DNA of 64,000 bases from Orthonyx spaldingii (taxonomy: Eukaryota; Chordata; Aves; Passeriformes; Orthonychidae), in assembly GCA_013397795.1 (NCBI GenBank), contig VZTJ01006074.1, positions 1,345,915-1,409,914 on the forward strand. Reading direction: 5' to 3'. Both the position numbers and the translations under genes were made by a program. Each line of letters begins with the position of its first letter. Within the stretch, counting starts at the first letter, position 1. Positions 53,901 through 62,938 of this stretch are shown here, piece after piece. The notes beneath the pieces are model-generated. The model did no database searches. It saw only the letters and a program-made list of their open reading frames with translations, and had not been told where the DNA came from.

Positions 53901-56900
53901 TCTTTCTCAACGTGTATTTAATAACAGGTTGCTTTTTAGACCCATTAGTGTCAATAAACAGAACTACGGACATTTTGAGAATGCATACCAAAGAAAGTAA
54001 TTTATGCTGCTATGGCATATTTTCATTCATGGTGGAGTTCACCATACACCATTATGTGTTTTCAGGAAGTTTATGATAATGAGACTATGGTTTAGAAGCA
54101 TGATTCACTGAAAAGCATTCAAAGACATGTCCTACCTGAAAATTATAGACGAAGCAGGAAAAGAAGGAAAAAAAAAGGAGAGGAAAAGGAAAAAAGCCAT
54201 CAAACTTAATTGTACAAGTTGAAAATAAAGGAAAACTAGTTCATTAGTAAACTTGTTTATTGGATCTGCTTACTGGTGATTCAGCATTCAAAGTGATGAT
54301 TTCCTCATCGTGATCTAGCAGCTTGCAGGCATATGCAATATTAACAGCTGTTTCTTGCTTGTCTCCAGTAAGAACCCAAATCTGCAACCCAGCTTTGCGC
54401 AAGCTTGCAATGGTTTCGGGAACGCCATCCTGCAAACGGTCCTCTACGCCAGTTGCACCTAGGCACATAAAAAAAGCAAAATATTCCATATTAAATGAAC
54501 ACCCCAGAAATTTTAACCTAGATTAAAAAAAACCAAAAAACAAACAAACCTGAAAACAAACAGCAGTCACTTTTACAGGGAAACAGCTACACTACCAATG
54601 GCTGCAAGGTTTGGGCAGCTTTTTGGGGGTATTGAGGAGGAAGAAAGGAAAGTAGCTGTGGTAAACATTTGCATCAACAATAAACAACAAATCCAGAATT
54701 CAAAATTTCAAAAGCAATCAGATGCCACTCCTAGTCCCAGAGGTCCACAAGACTCATTCTCTCTATGCTTTGTATCTACATCATTTCTTCTGAATGTTGC
54801 TAGAGTAGGTATTGGTTCTTGAAGATCATTTCAGTTCCTAAGGGTCTTAACTGCCTTTTCTCAACAAGAAGAGAGTGGGTCACTAAAAATTCCTTTTTTG
54901 AAGGGGAATAACAGCAAGACTGCAGCTTGGCAACAGCAGATTAGGCTGCAGACATAAACCTTTTTGTGCCTTGTTGTTGCTCTTAGCCCTTGCAGAAAGA
55001 CACTGGTGGTCAAAGGAGATATAGCAGAGAATAAATCATAAATCTTTTGGCCATGATGTGAGAGTGTATTTTCATGCTTACAATGCATCTTTCTACCTGT
55101 TTGTAAGAGACTGGGTATCTCTTGTACACTTACATAAATCAATTGACTGAGACAAGATTTTTATATATATGAAAAGTGGCAAAAAGCCACTCAGGACCAA
55201 GCTCAGTGTCGCCACTGGTACGTGAGTGCTCCACTGAGTGCCTGAGAGACTTCAATATGAGGAAATGCAAACTCTGCCACTAGCAAATGAGGAAGTGACA
55301 GACACGCAAGTTATCTGGAACAACAGGAAAAATAAAATAAACTTTTCTCAGCTAATTATTACTCCTATGGTTGTTCCTTGAAAAGAACCCTAATAACAAC
55401 AGAAGCCCACTTAAGTCTCAGCAGCAGTCATTTACATGAAAACACATTGTTAGGGCAATGTTGGGAAAGTTATTGCTATCCAAACAAAGAAAAATATATT
55501 CCAGACTAAATTTTTATTTCCAAAAACTAATGATGACTGATCATTGCAAGCTATAAAACACAGCATGAGGTTCTTGGGGAATGACTGAACTGACAGTTTA
55601 CTGCTGGCTAGAACTCACTTATTTGTCTAGCAGCTCCATTTCATTTTTTTTTCCTTTTCTTTTTTTCAACTCAGACTGCAGCCAAAGGTAACAGGTACAC
55701 CTGTGGTGGGATCTTGATTACTCTGGTCTGAATTAGACAACTCATGCCCTCCTTTTAAGTCAGGGGAGAGAACCAGACACATCAAGGGCATGATTCACAT
55801 AACCCTAAAGCGAGTATCTAAGTCAGACCAAATGAACTACACTTTTTTTGTCTCTCCATTGGTTATATGTTGAGCTTTAGAGATCTGCAGTAGATGCATT
55901 CAAAGTTGGGCGAGGTGGATCTGTCTCCCAAAACAGGCATGCTGGCAATTAGTGAAGGCTGTTTTCTCTGACAGTGTCTGTTGTCCGACTGGCTGTCCCA
56001 GTTTCTTTGCCAGGGAAAGCAGTCGGATGCATGGAGTAATAGTGTATATACATATATTTTAGAATCTCAGTGCTTTCAACATCTCAACTCAAAAGAGTAT
56101 GAGTTGGCTCTTGCAATACACTGATTTTAACTGCAAATCCTTGCCACAGAATACACAGGCCCTGAGCCCATGAGCTGAACCTGATGTATATGAAAGTTGA
56201 TGCCTCTCACACATGCAGTTTATGAGCTTTCCTTTATGCATGTCTCTGGTGCCCCTGGAGTCATGGAAGTCTCTGACATGTTGAAGTGGCACTGAGCTAA
56301 TGAAATTCTGTAGTCAGGTTGGGCCAAGTCCTCCTTTTGTTTAGAGCAGCAGTTCCCATTTATGATAATGTGTCAAATTCATCCCTGGTATTACTCCACT
56401 TATTTCACTGGTGATAAAATGATGGCAGGAGCAAGGAAAACAGGGTATGTCTTTTATGTTAATTATATCCCATTCCTTTGTGGTGCTGCACATGACAGCC
56501 ATGATAAAGTCCCACACAAGCCAATTTCTGTACTGTCAGAAACAATTTAAGGGAAAGAACGGATTTCATAGCCAAGCTTTCAGAATTTTTATCACATTTT
56601 AATTTCATGTCCAGCTCTTATTTCATTACCTAGCAGATGCAGATTCTTCTCTATCCGCAGTGCTGACTGAAACAGAAGTTCTTCACGATTTTCAATAGAG
56701 GATTCTGCTTCTAAATGAGTTTTTAACCAACAGCCATACTCTTCCTTGCTGAGAACCTATTACAAAGAGTATGTGAGGGCACAGTCAATATGATGCAAAG
56801 GCATTCATACTTTACTGAATAGAATGAAAAAGAAGTTATGAATCAAGAACAATAAAATAATAAATACCTTCAGTAATCTTTGTCAAGATTCTTCTTAGAA

Positions 56901-59900
56901 GCAAACTAAAAGCCTGCATTTACTTACTCTTTTTGCAATACAGAGGGTCCGCAACCCATCTACAGCATAAAGATTAAGGTAATTCTGAGTTTTGCTTCGG
57001 ATTTTTTTTTGATGTTTGCCCCGAGGGTCATCTAGATAAGAATAAAAAAATAAATTACTCATTGAAAAATAACAGCAGCTAAATGGCCTCAGAGAATAAA
57101 AGCTTGTATACAGTACTCATTGTACCAGCACTTTATACCTGATACTTTTAAAGAGTTGTTGATATTTCCTGGGAAACTCAAGTAAAACATTCCATTAAAA
57201 AAAAAAGTCTTTTTGTTCTCTTTTCTGTCTTCCCTCTTCAAAAAAGTCACTGTGAATGTACGTGGAAAAGACCTTTTTTTTTACTCCTTAAGTATTTATT
57301 TCGCCTGAATATTTTAAGAAATCATTATAATCTTCACAGCAAACAATACTGTCAGAAATAGAAGTATGATTTCAAGTATACTACTAGCAAATGCTTTTCC
57401 GCTTCTCTGCAGCTCATCATGTGCAGAAAAACGACACTTAAAAATAGCACTCAGTTTTCCACCAAGGCTAATATCTTGAAAGAAGTGGAAACAGTGCTCT
57501 GTTTTGTATATCTAAGTGCACGAAGGTCCTTTTGTCCGTGAGTGTACAGATACTTCCTATCAGCCTGAATCAACACAAGAAGTTCTGGGTATTACTGTAA
57601 TGTCATTTAGAGGAGAATTTGCACTTGCAGACCTCACAGCTAGCTTCTACCTCAGATGCATCAGCAAAACTTCCACTTAGCTTTACCCTTCACTTAAAGC
57701 CATGTGTAACTACTCAAAATGAGGAGTGAGCATCTGTTTCTTTTCTGTCTTTAGCTGGGACTAGTGCAATATGCTCACTCTGTGACCAACATGGAGTAAT
57801 AAATATGATGGTAGCACATTTTGTTCCATCTTATTACATGAAATGATGTCTCCAAAAATTAAAAACAAGCAATAATACATCTTTTTTATCATCTAGGATC
57901 AAGACAAGTTCATGAAAAAGGTACTATAGTAGTAATCTTAAATAATATGAATTTCAAGGTTAGCAGTAAACGTAGAAGCTGGTAAATTTTTAGATTGAAA
58001 CCATTGAGTGAGAATGACTGGTACCTTCTGGCATGTTTTCCTATTTCCTGATGTGATACACTTTTTTTTACTAAAGTCTGAGTATTTTGGGGGGATGTAA
58101 AATCATTTCAGGAGATAATTCTGTAATTGGAGCTATTCCTAAGTGCAATATTTGAGTTACTGGTACTTACACAGTAACCAGTCACTGAGTCAGGCAACCA
58201 CTCCTCACCAGAAGTCTGAGCATTTCAAGAGACCTACTTCATACTCGTTGCAGCACTGAATGTGCTCACCTCTCATACTGAGAGCCTATGGGCACTATAC
58301 CATTATACTAAGCAGTTAATATGGATATATAAATTAGTCGGCATTAAGTATCTTACTGTTTATATTTTTCATTGCCCATTTACCCAGTGTACACTCATAT
58401 TGAATTTGATCTTGCTATATGTTGACTGCAAATATATACCTGTCTGTCTATGAAGTTACACAGCATGCAGCACTTTCATATTTATACAGCAGCAGAGTGC
58501 AGAACGGGGCATTCAGATGCTTCAGCACAAACACACACATGCATTGATTTTGTAGAAATAAGGGAACTGTGAGTCTGGAATCCCAATATTCTGGTTTTTG
58601 TTCCATTTATCTCAACCATGTATCAGAACATTTTACTCACTGTACAGCTATCTTCTCACATTTAAAGACTTTTCTATCCTCTCTAGGTCTGCAAAGCTGG
58701 GAGTATACATACGCAGTTGTTCCTAAGGGACTCTGTGAAGATTGTGGTATTTCCTGCATATGTTCATTTCAGTTCCATCTCTGATTAAGGTCATGTGGTG
58801 AATACTGACTGGTAGGAATATTCTCATGAGCCTATCCATCTACCTGCTAACACTACCTATGCTATCACTACTGATTGTCTCAAAGGGATAATATAGATAT
58901 ATTATTCCAGAAGGACATCCCTACAAGTGTTATTTGCAACTGGAAAGCCCTTTCTTACACTATATATGGAAATATGCATATAAGGAACCAGCAGCCTAAC
59001 ACAGTTTCAATTAACTACTTTTCTATTAGTGCATTATAACCTTTTTGGCACATGTGGCTTTGATGTGTAACATAAGATTTATTTTTCTGGAAGAAGTATT
59101 GCAGCAAACCTTCTTTGAGGCTTCTTGTATTAGTGAGCCATTGTTTTTAACTTCAGAACAATAAAGCAGGCAAGCATTCTTCCTAATCTATTGTGATAAA
59201 TTAACATTCTACAGAAAAATGTCATATTTTTTGCAAATCTCACATGAAATTGTCTTCTGGGAGTGGCTATTTCAGTGGCTCACTGACTTCAAATGATGCA
59301 GACTTCAACAGGTGCTTAAACACATCAAAAGCTGTTTCTATCCCTTTAAGGTTAAGTGGTGTTAATCGCTTCAGATCTGTCTGAATACCATGGGTGCTAA
59401 TGCAGTGATCACAATGCCAAATCCTCATACCTCCTTCAATGAACAAAGACAGAAACTCTATACAAGTAGAGAGGTGCATACTATTTTCTGTGCAAATTCT
59501 CAGTTCCAGCATGTCTCTCTTCCACCAGCATGGAATTCCAAATTCCAGCATGTCTCTCTTCCACCAGCCTAGCAATGACAGCTAAACTCCCTTATAACTG
59601 TTCGTGTGCCTCATCAGCCCTACCCTGAGATTCATCTTGTGCTCAGAAATTAGAAGGGGGGAAGAAATCTCTTGCAGACAAAACCCAGTTGTGGAGATTC
59701 TTTTTAGCTGGGATGTAGTGTCTGCTCTGAGCAGTGTGACCACATGCACCTTGTCAGTGAAAAACAGCAAGGAAGTCTCCTCCAGAAGAATGATAGCTTC
59801 TGCTTCTTCATTTCCTTCCATAATCTCAGGCTGCAGAAAGCCAGCACAGTCATTGTTTCTCAATGACTTATGTTCACAGTTCCTGTGCAAGCTGGGTATT

Positions 59901-62900
59901 GACTCAAACAGTAACTTTCTTATTTATGAACATGGTGACTGTTTAGATAAAGTAAAAACAATACACTCTTGGGAATAATTTCAAGGCTTTTGGAAATATC
60001 TGTTTGCTATCAGAATATACTAGGTTCCACAGTCTTAACTAGATGTACAGGCAAAGCAAATGGAGTCAATTCATAATCTTTTTTAATTTTGAAGCTCATG
60101 ATGATTTATACTTTTCTATAAGACACAAGGAAGCAAAAACCTAGTACTTCTGTTTCTGATTTTATGCTGTTTCTCATGTCATATTATAAAATACTCTTCC
60201 TCCCAAACAGGAATCTTTGTTTCATGCCATGTGATGTTTGAGCTGGGAGGTTACAGATGTGGTGCTGCCTTGGTCCTTCAGTCTAAGGGCACAAGTCTCA
60301 AGACACACACTTGACTAGTGTACAGTTCACGTGTCCCTGAAGCACTAAGAGAGCAAAGACCAAGCTGTGGGATTAGTTGTCATGTCCATTCACTTTTTAG
60401 TAATTTCCTTGAAATGATAAATGACTGAATTCTCATAGCATTACACCTGCTCTCACACTCACGTTCCACCGTCACCAGTGAACTGGATGACACTGATGAG
60501 AGATCCCACGATACAGGCAATAGCCACAGCATAAATCTTTTGAGGCTCCCTCTACATCCATTGACACTAGGATACTGCAGGCAGAGACAGTGAATTCAGT
60601 TCCAGGAGTGAAAGATACTCAGAAGAAATGTCAAATGTTTTTCAGACAGATCTGCTGAAACATACAGAATTATTGCAGCCAGCAGGGGCTTAAGAGGACT
60701 AGAAAACAAGGGTACTGCTTACGGTGTTCTAGTGGCTGCACTTTATATTGCTCGAAAAAGTAAAGCACATCAAAACCTCATAGTTCTATTTGGGCTAAAA
60801 AAAGCCCACACAAACAAAAAACCCAAAACAAACAAAAACCCTCCCACACAATTTCAGAAACACTTTCAATGTGCTTGCCTGTAATGATGGTGGAATCTGT
60901 ATTTGCCCAAATACAGACATTGCTCATTCTCACAATGAGCTTCAGGAACTCTGCTTCTTCTCTGACATACATCATCTTCAATAATGTTGCCATTTTTTTA
61001 TTTTCTGACTGGCCTTACTGTTTTTACCTAGGTGGGACCTAGACCTGCCTGAAATGTCCCCGAAAATTCCTTGATCCATTAAGTCTACAGTGAATGGACA
61101 CTGTAGCTTCAAACATAGTCTGTTATATGGTGGCAAAAAATTTAAGACTTGCCATTAAATGTTTTTTCTTTTCTAAATGCTCAGTTCTCATTCTGAGAAC
61201 TCATTTCCAATCATTATTTTCTAGGTATTAGAAATTTTCAGTGCTACAAATTCTCTATTAGTAGTTTGGAAGGAAAGAAGTTTCCATAGATGATCTATGT
61301 GCCTTCTGTGGTATCAGATCTTTGCTAGAAAATTATTCATGAATACTTTGTTGTTAGTTAAGGACAAGTTGTTCTTAATTTTTTTGGCTCAGCTTTGATT
61401 TATATGGCTGTAACCACAAAACTAATGCCAACATTTTTCTGTGTTTCATTAAACTAAAATTACACAGTGTAAGCCTTTCACAATTGTTTACTCCAACTAA
61501 TGTCAAAATAACCACAAAGTCAATGCATTAGTGAAACATGGGAAGTACCTCTAGCACTTTGGGGCTCTGTCCATTCATATTGGGGTAGTCTTTAAACACT
61601 GGATGAAATTCAGTGTTGAAAATACAGTAAATTAGATGCAAACTGATTAATGCAAACTGAAACCCATGTGTCTCCTCTAACTTCTGAAAGTTTACAGGAT
61701 TCTTCTTGAAATCAACTGATTACAATTAGCTATTTGAAGTTGTCCCTGCTTCCTAGGACATCTGGGTGCTGAAGAATTCTCCATGCTTTAGGGAAATTCC
61801 GTGTTCACAGCTACAAGTCTATTGCTTGCTAGTCAATTACATATTTGAAGCCAAGATTTTGTGTCTGAACAGCATTTCTCCATCTTCTGCCACAACCTTT
61901 CTGTTTTGATGGCTGATTGATTCACATTGCCCTTTAGCATCATAGTTAAACACGAATAAATATGCTGACTAATGCAACATATTGCAGCAAAAGGACATAA
62001 GATGAAACAGAGGCAAGCAGCAGTAAGAAGTACTTCAGTTTCATATAAAATACTCAATTGTCCAAGCACTGCCAGGCAGGTTTTTCTAAAGAAATGTAAA
62101 TTGCTTTGGCAGAGTTGCAAGAAATTCCTTTAAAATAAAGTTTGCTAGTAGAAGATCTTCTACACATATTATCTTCAGTCATTTGTGTGAGGTAAGGAAC
62201 CAGCAATTTGTTACAGAAAATTTGCTATAATTACAAAGTATTATAAAAGAAGGGCAATCAATGGCTGCCCAAATAAAAGTAGGCAAGTCTACTTGCTAGA
62301 CAAGGCAGTAAGATACGACGAGATCTTCAGCAACTAACTGCCTCCCAACCCCCCCAAAGGTAAGTAAGAGGCGTACCTGAAGAGCAGGGCAGAAGAAGAT
62401 CCATAACAACTGAATCTGCTCCTTTAGTGTAAACATTTATTTCATCTGTGAGAGGATGCCTGACCACTACTGACATCCTCTTCCTGATGGAATCAAAGCC
62501 CAATGTATGTAATACTTCAAAGCTTAAGGTTCCCAGGTGAGGTAGCTCCACTGATACCTGGTCAGACAGCCTTCCAACCAGAGAACAGTTATATGCCCTT
62601 GCTGCATAGACGAGAGCAGCTTCATCAGGACTCTCTGCTTCATAACGGAGTTCTCCTTCCTCAGGTGCACTCCCCACAGCTGCCCTGCCTTGCTGGGAGC
62701 TGTAGCCATTGTTATTCATCTGTGCAGAGTATGCCAGCTTCTCTTCCAGTTTTAAGAAAGTGCTATCCGTAGATGTAGATGAAAGCACACTTAAACCCAA
62801 CCTGTGCATTGATTTGCTTGTAGCTAGACTAGATGAACTGCTGCTGTTAGATCCAGAGGTCAAGCGACTTGGAGTGAATCTTCGTATGAAGTCTTCAATG

Positions 62901-62938
62901 GTTTTTACTGGAGATTTTAGTTCAAATCGGTCTCTAAC
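38228..62938 (-). CDS. ATP10A: ATP10A, 3' twelve coding exons (P4-ATPase phospholipid flippase, partial)
   Basis: Join, read on the minus strand: 62938-62377, 57031-56928, 56756-56630, 54458-54274, 52923-52602, 50633-50557, 47174-47049, 42819-42619, 40431-40351, 40260-40156, 39805-39618, 38933-38228. The exons splice in frame into 927 residues plus TGA, with GT-AG borders throughout. Seen in the product: SPDEAA (residues 103-108 of this fragment), KGAD (172-175), TGDK (295-298), GDGAND (434-439), six hydrophobic helices (M5-M10, about 487-693) and a 230-residue tail. Family knowledge: class V P4-ATPases use ATP to move phosphatidylcholine or glucosylceramide to the cytosolic leaflet of the plasma membrane and need a CDC50 (TMEM30A) subunit. 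Human ATP10A is about 1,500 residues, so roughly the C-terminal 60% is here; M1-M4 and DKTGT lie off the right edge. I chose ATP10A over ATP10B/D because the N-domain, the CCRSTPLQK block and the tail block FSLLKW resemble ATP10A as I remember it; I ran no alignment. Confidence 0.9.
38934..39617 (-). other. ATP10A last intron, 684 bases
   Basis: The intron has a GTATTG donor and a TCTTGCAG acceptor, and joins phase 2 to phase 2. No repeat or coding signal is visible inside. Confidence 0.85.
39618..39805 (-). CDS. ATP10A: ATP10A coding exon 11 of 12: M9-M10
   Basis: This 188-nt exon begins in phase 0 after TTCTAG and ends CCCAG|GTATTG with two bases of an Arg codon. It encodes M9 (residues about 634-652, [15 protein letters not shown]), an exoplasmic loop with three cysteines and a proline-rich part ([15 protein letters not shown]), and most of M10 (about 675-693). 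The loop cysteines could pair, which is inference. Confidence 0.93.
39806..40155 (-). other. ATP10A intron of 350 bases
   Basis: The intron has a GTAAAG donor and a TTTTGTTCTAG acceptor. It is phase 0 and lies between the M8 and M9 exons. No repeat was seen apart from a short A/C-rich run on the plus strand at about 39811-39840. Confidence 0.85.
40156..40260 (-). CDS. ATP10A: ATP10A coding exon 10 of 12: M7-M8 loop and M8
   Basis: This 105-nt exon, 35 codons in phase 0 (residues 596-630), runs from ACAG|ACG to TGG|GTAAAG. It encodes [15 protein letters not shown], a short exoplasmic loop, and helix M8 ([16 protein letters not shown]), ending ETKTW. The pattern of loop plus helix matches ATP10A closely. 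Confidence 0.92.
40351..40431 (-). CDS. ATP10A: ATP10A coding exon 9 of 12: M7
   Basis: This 81-nt exon, 27 codons in phase 0 (residues 569-595), runs from ACAG|GAG to TTT|GTAAGT. It encodes [20 protein letters not shown] and CFFIPYF, forming most of helix M7. Only 90 bases of intron separate it from the next exon. Confidence 0.92.
40639..40700 (+). repeat. T/C-rich tract in ATP10A intron
   Basis: A nearly pure T tract with interspersed C. On the transcribed strand it is A/G-rich, so it is not a polypyrimidine tract for the M7 exon acceptor. Confidence 0.85.
41262..41440 (+). mobile_element. CR1 LINE 3'-end fragment (sense on plus strand)
   Basis: The sequence reads like a CR1 3' tail: GTGGAATTTCCAGTGCTGGA, GACATTCAAAACTGGACC, then GGATCAGATGGCCTCCACAG, and it ends in degenerate octamers TTCTATAATTCTACAG. 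CR1 elements in birds end in a short ATTCTRTG repeat rather than poly-A. It lies in an ATP10A intron, antisense to the gene. Confidence 0.75.
42619..42819 (-). CDS. ATP10A: ATP10A coding exon 8 of 12: M5-M6
   Basis: This 201-nt exon, 67 codons in phase 0 (residues 502-568), runs from TTTCAG|ATG to GAG|GTAAAA. It encodes the rest of M5 ([15 protein letters not shown]), a short loop [11 protein letters not shown]6 ([19 protein letters not shown]), the P4 signature-like DKDVPAEV and [10 protein letters not shown]. The Met at its start is an internal residue, not a translation start. Confidence 0.94.
42820..47048 (-). other. ATP10A intron of 4,229 bases
   Basis: The intron has a GTAAGT donor and a TTTCAG acceptor. 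It holds a TG/TA microsatellite with a perfect 20-bp palindrome (44049-44068) and otherwise AT-rich unique sequence. The frame at 45994-46392 lacks any family features. Confidence 0.8.
44035..44085 (+). repeat. TG/TA microsatellite with palindromic core
   Basis: Alternating ACACATATGTGTGTGTGTAT and TATACACACATATATAC. Positions 44049-44068 are a perfect 20-bp palindrome, and 44038-44049 form a second of 12 bp. Confidence 0.85.
47049..47174 (-). CDS. ATP10A: ATP10A coding exon 7 of 12: P-domain end and start of M5
   Basis: This 126-nt exon encodes 42 codons in phase 0 (residues 460-501), [20 protein letters not shown] then [22 protein letters not shown]. The end is the start of helix M5, including the FFYKN lysine-containing block of P4-ATPases. 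The donor is GCA|GTAAGT and the acceptor AAG|GCG. Confidence 0.93.
47175..50556 (-). other. ATP10A intron of 3,382 bases
   Basis: The intron has a GTAATG donor and a TTGAAG acceptor. It contains AT-rich unique sequence with short poly-T tracts (48538-48560, 48650-48668). The open frames here lack any P4-ATPase or other known motif. Confidence 0.8.
50557..50633 (-). CDS. ATP10A: ATP10A coding exon 6 of 12: GDGAND hinge motif
   Basis: This 77-nt exon is too short to stand out as an open frame. It completes Gly-434 and encodes [20 protein letters not shown] then QEGMQ, ending in phase 0 at CAG|GTAATG. GDGAND (434-439) is the P-type ATPase hinge; its two aspartates coordinate Mg2+ in the phosphorylation domain. 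The motif is intact, which argues for a functional gene rather than a pseudogene. Confidence 0.95.
50634..52601 (-). other. ATP10A intron of 1,968 bases
   Basis: The intron has a GTAAAT donor and a TTTAG acceptor. A 24-bp imperfect tandem copy with period 36 lies at 50725-50784. Nothing else recognisable was seen. Confidence 0.8.
50725..50784. repeat. 24-bp imperfect tandem repeat, period 36
   Basis: TTGGTTGAGTATAGTAAGAG AGAC at 50725-50748 matches TTGGTTGGGTATAGTAAGGG AGAT at 50761-50784 with three differences. Confidence 0.85.
52602..52923 (-). CDS. ATP10A: ATP10A coding exon 5 of 12: P-domain with CCRSTPLQK block
   Basis: This 322-nt exon begins [13 protein letters not shown] in phase 0 and ends ATAG|GTAAAT with one base of the Gly codon. 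After a variable loop (about residues 340-372, rich in Ser, Asn and Pro) it encodes [34 protein letters not shown] and [15 protein letters not shown]. These are standard P4-ATPase P-domain strands leading to the hinge motif. Confidence 0.95.
52924..54273 (-). other. ATP10A intron of 1,350 bases
   Basis: The intron has a GTAAGC donor and a TTTTTTTTCAG acceptor. It holds a duplicated small hairpin at 53233-53267 and a purine-rich run at about 54150-54200. No coding signal was seen. Confidence 0.85.
53233..53267. repeat. Duplicated 17-bp hairpin unit
   Basis: ATGGTGATGAACACCAT at 53233-53249 is repeated as ACGGTGATGAACACCAT at 53251-53267. Each unit has a GGTG/CACC inverted repeat around ATGAA, so each can fold on itself. 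It lies within an ATP10A intron. Confidence 0.85.
54274..54458 (-). CDS. ATP10A: ATP10A coding exon 4 of 12: P-domain with TGDK motif
   Basis: This 185-nt exon completes the split Gly codon and ends in phase 0 at CCA|GTAAGC. It encodes residues 265-326. It carries [13 protein letters not shown] and [10 protein letters not shown], the P-type ATPase motif TGDK at 295-298 that contacts the phosphorylation site and Mg2+, then [14 protein letters not shown]. It is the most strongly conserved exon in the set. Confidence 0.95.
54459..56629 (-). other. ATP10A intron of 2,171 bases
   Basis: The intron has a GTAATG donor and a CCTAG acceptor. It carries an A/C-rich run near 54525-54552 and a C/T-rich run near 55645-55670. 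I recognised no mobile element or exon in it. Confidence 0.8.
56630..56756 (-). CDS. ATP10A: ATP10A coding exon 3 of 12: N-domain exit helices
   Basis: This 127-nt exon starts in phase 0 with Val-Leu-Ser-Lys and leaves one base at CTAG|GTAATG. It encodes residues 223-264, an acidic helical stretch ([16 protein letters not shown]...) ending in [10 protein letters not shown], which leads into the P-domain '[10 protein letters not shown]' block of the next exon. It is separated from the previous exon by an intron of only 171 bases. Confidence 0.92.
56928..57031 (-). CDS. ATP10A: ATP10A coding exon 2 of 12: N-domain/P-domain hinge
   Basis: This 104-nt exon completes a split Asp codon and ends in phase 0 at AGA|GTAAGT. 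It encodes [19 protein letters not shown] followed by [15 protein letters not shown], the 'GLRTL' block found in P4-ATPases after the nucleotide-binding domain. It includes a run of nine A on the coding strand at the QKKI codons, a spot where sequencing or polymerase slippage would shift the frame; the frame is intact here. Confidence 0.92.
57032..62376 (-). other. ATP10A intron of 5,345 bases
   Basis: This is the largest complete intron in the window. It begins GTACGC and ends TAG on the minus strand. It contains a 26-bp duplication with period 39 (59504-59568) and an A/C-rich run at about 60796-60845. I see no extra exon or recognisable mobile element. Confidence 0.85.
59504..59568. repeat. 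26-bp direct repeat, period 39
   Basis: TTCCAGCATGTCTCTCTTCC followed by ACCAGC occurs identically at 59504-59529 and 59543-59568, separated by 13 bases. Confidence 0.9.
62377..62938 (-). CDS. ATP10A: ATP10A coding exon 1 of 12 in window: nucleotide-binding domain
   Basis: This 562-nt exon starts in phase 0 after an AAG acceptor and ends CAG|GTACGC, leaving one base of a split codon. It encodes fragment residues 1-187. The first block ([14 protein letters not shown]) is followed by a serine-rich linker (six serines at 32-37), then the P4-type N-domain: SPDEAA (103-108), FDS.RKRMSV (148-156) and the ATP-contacting KGAD (172-175). The linker is the least conserved part. The preceding exon is not found in the remaining 1,062 bases, so the upstream intron runs past the window edge. 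Confidence 0.93.

Noticed and set aside
50725..59568. CRISPR array or satellite from the direct repeats seen here
   Set aside because: Each repeat has only two copies with unequal spacing, in vertebrate introns.
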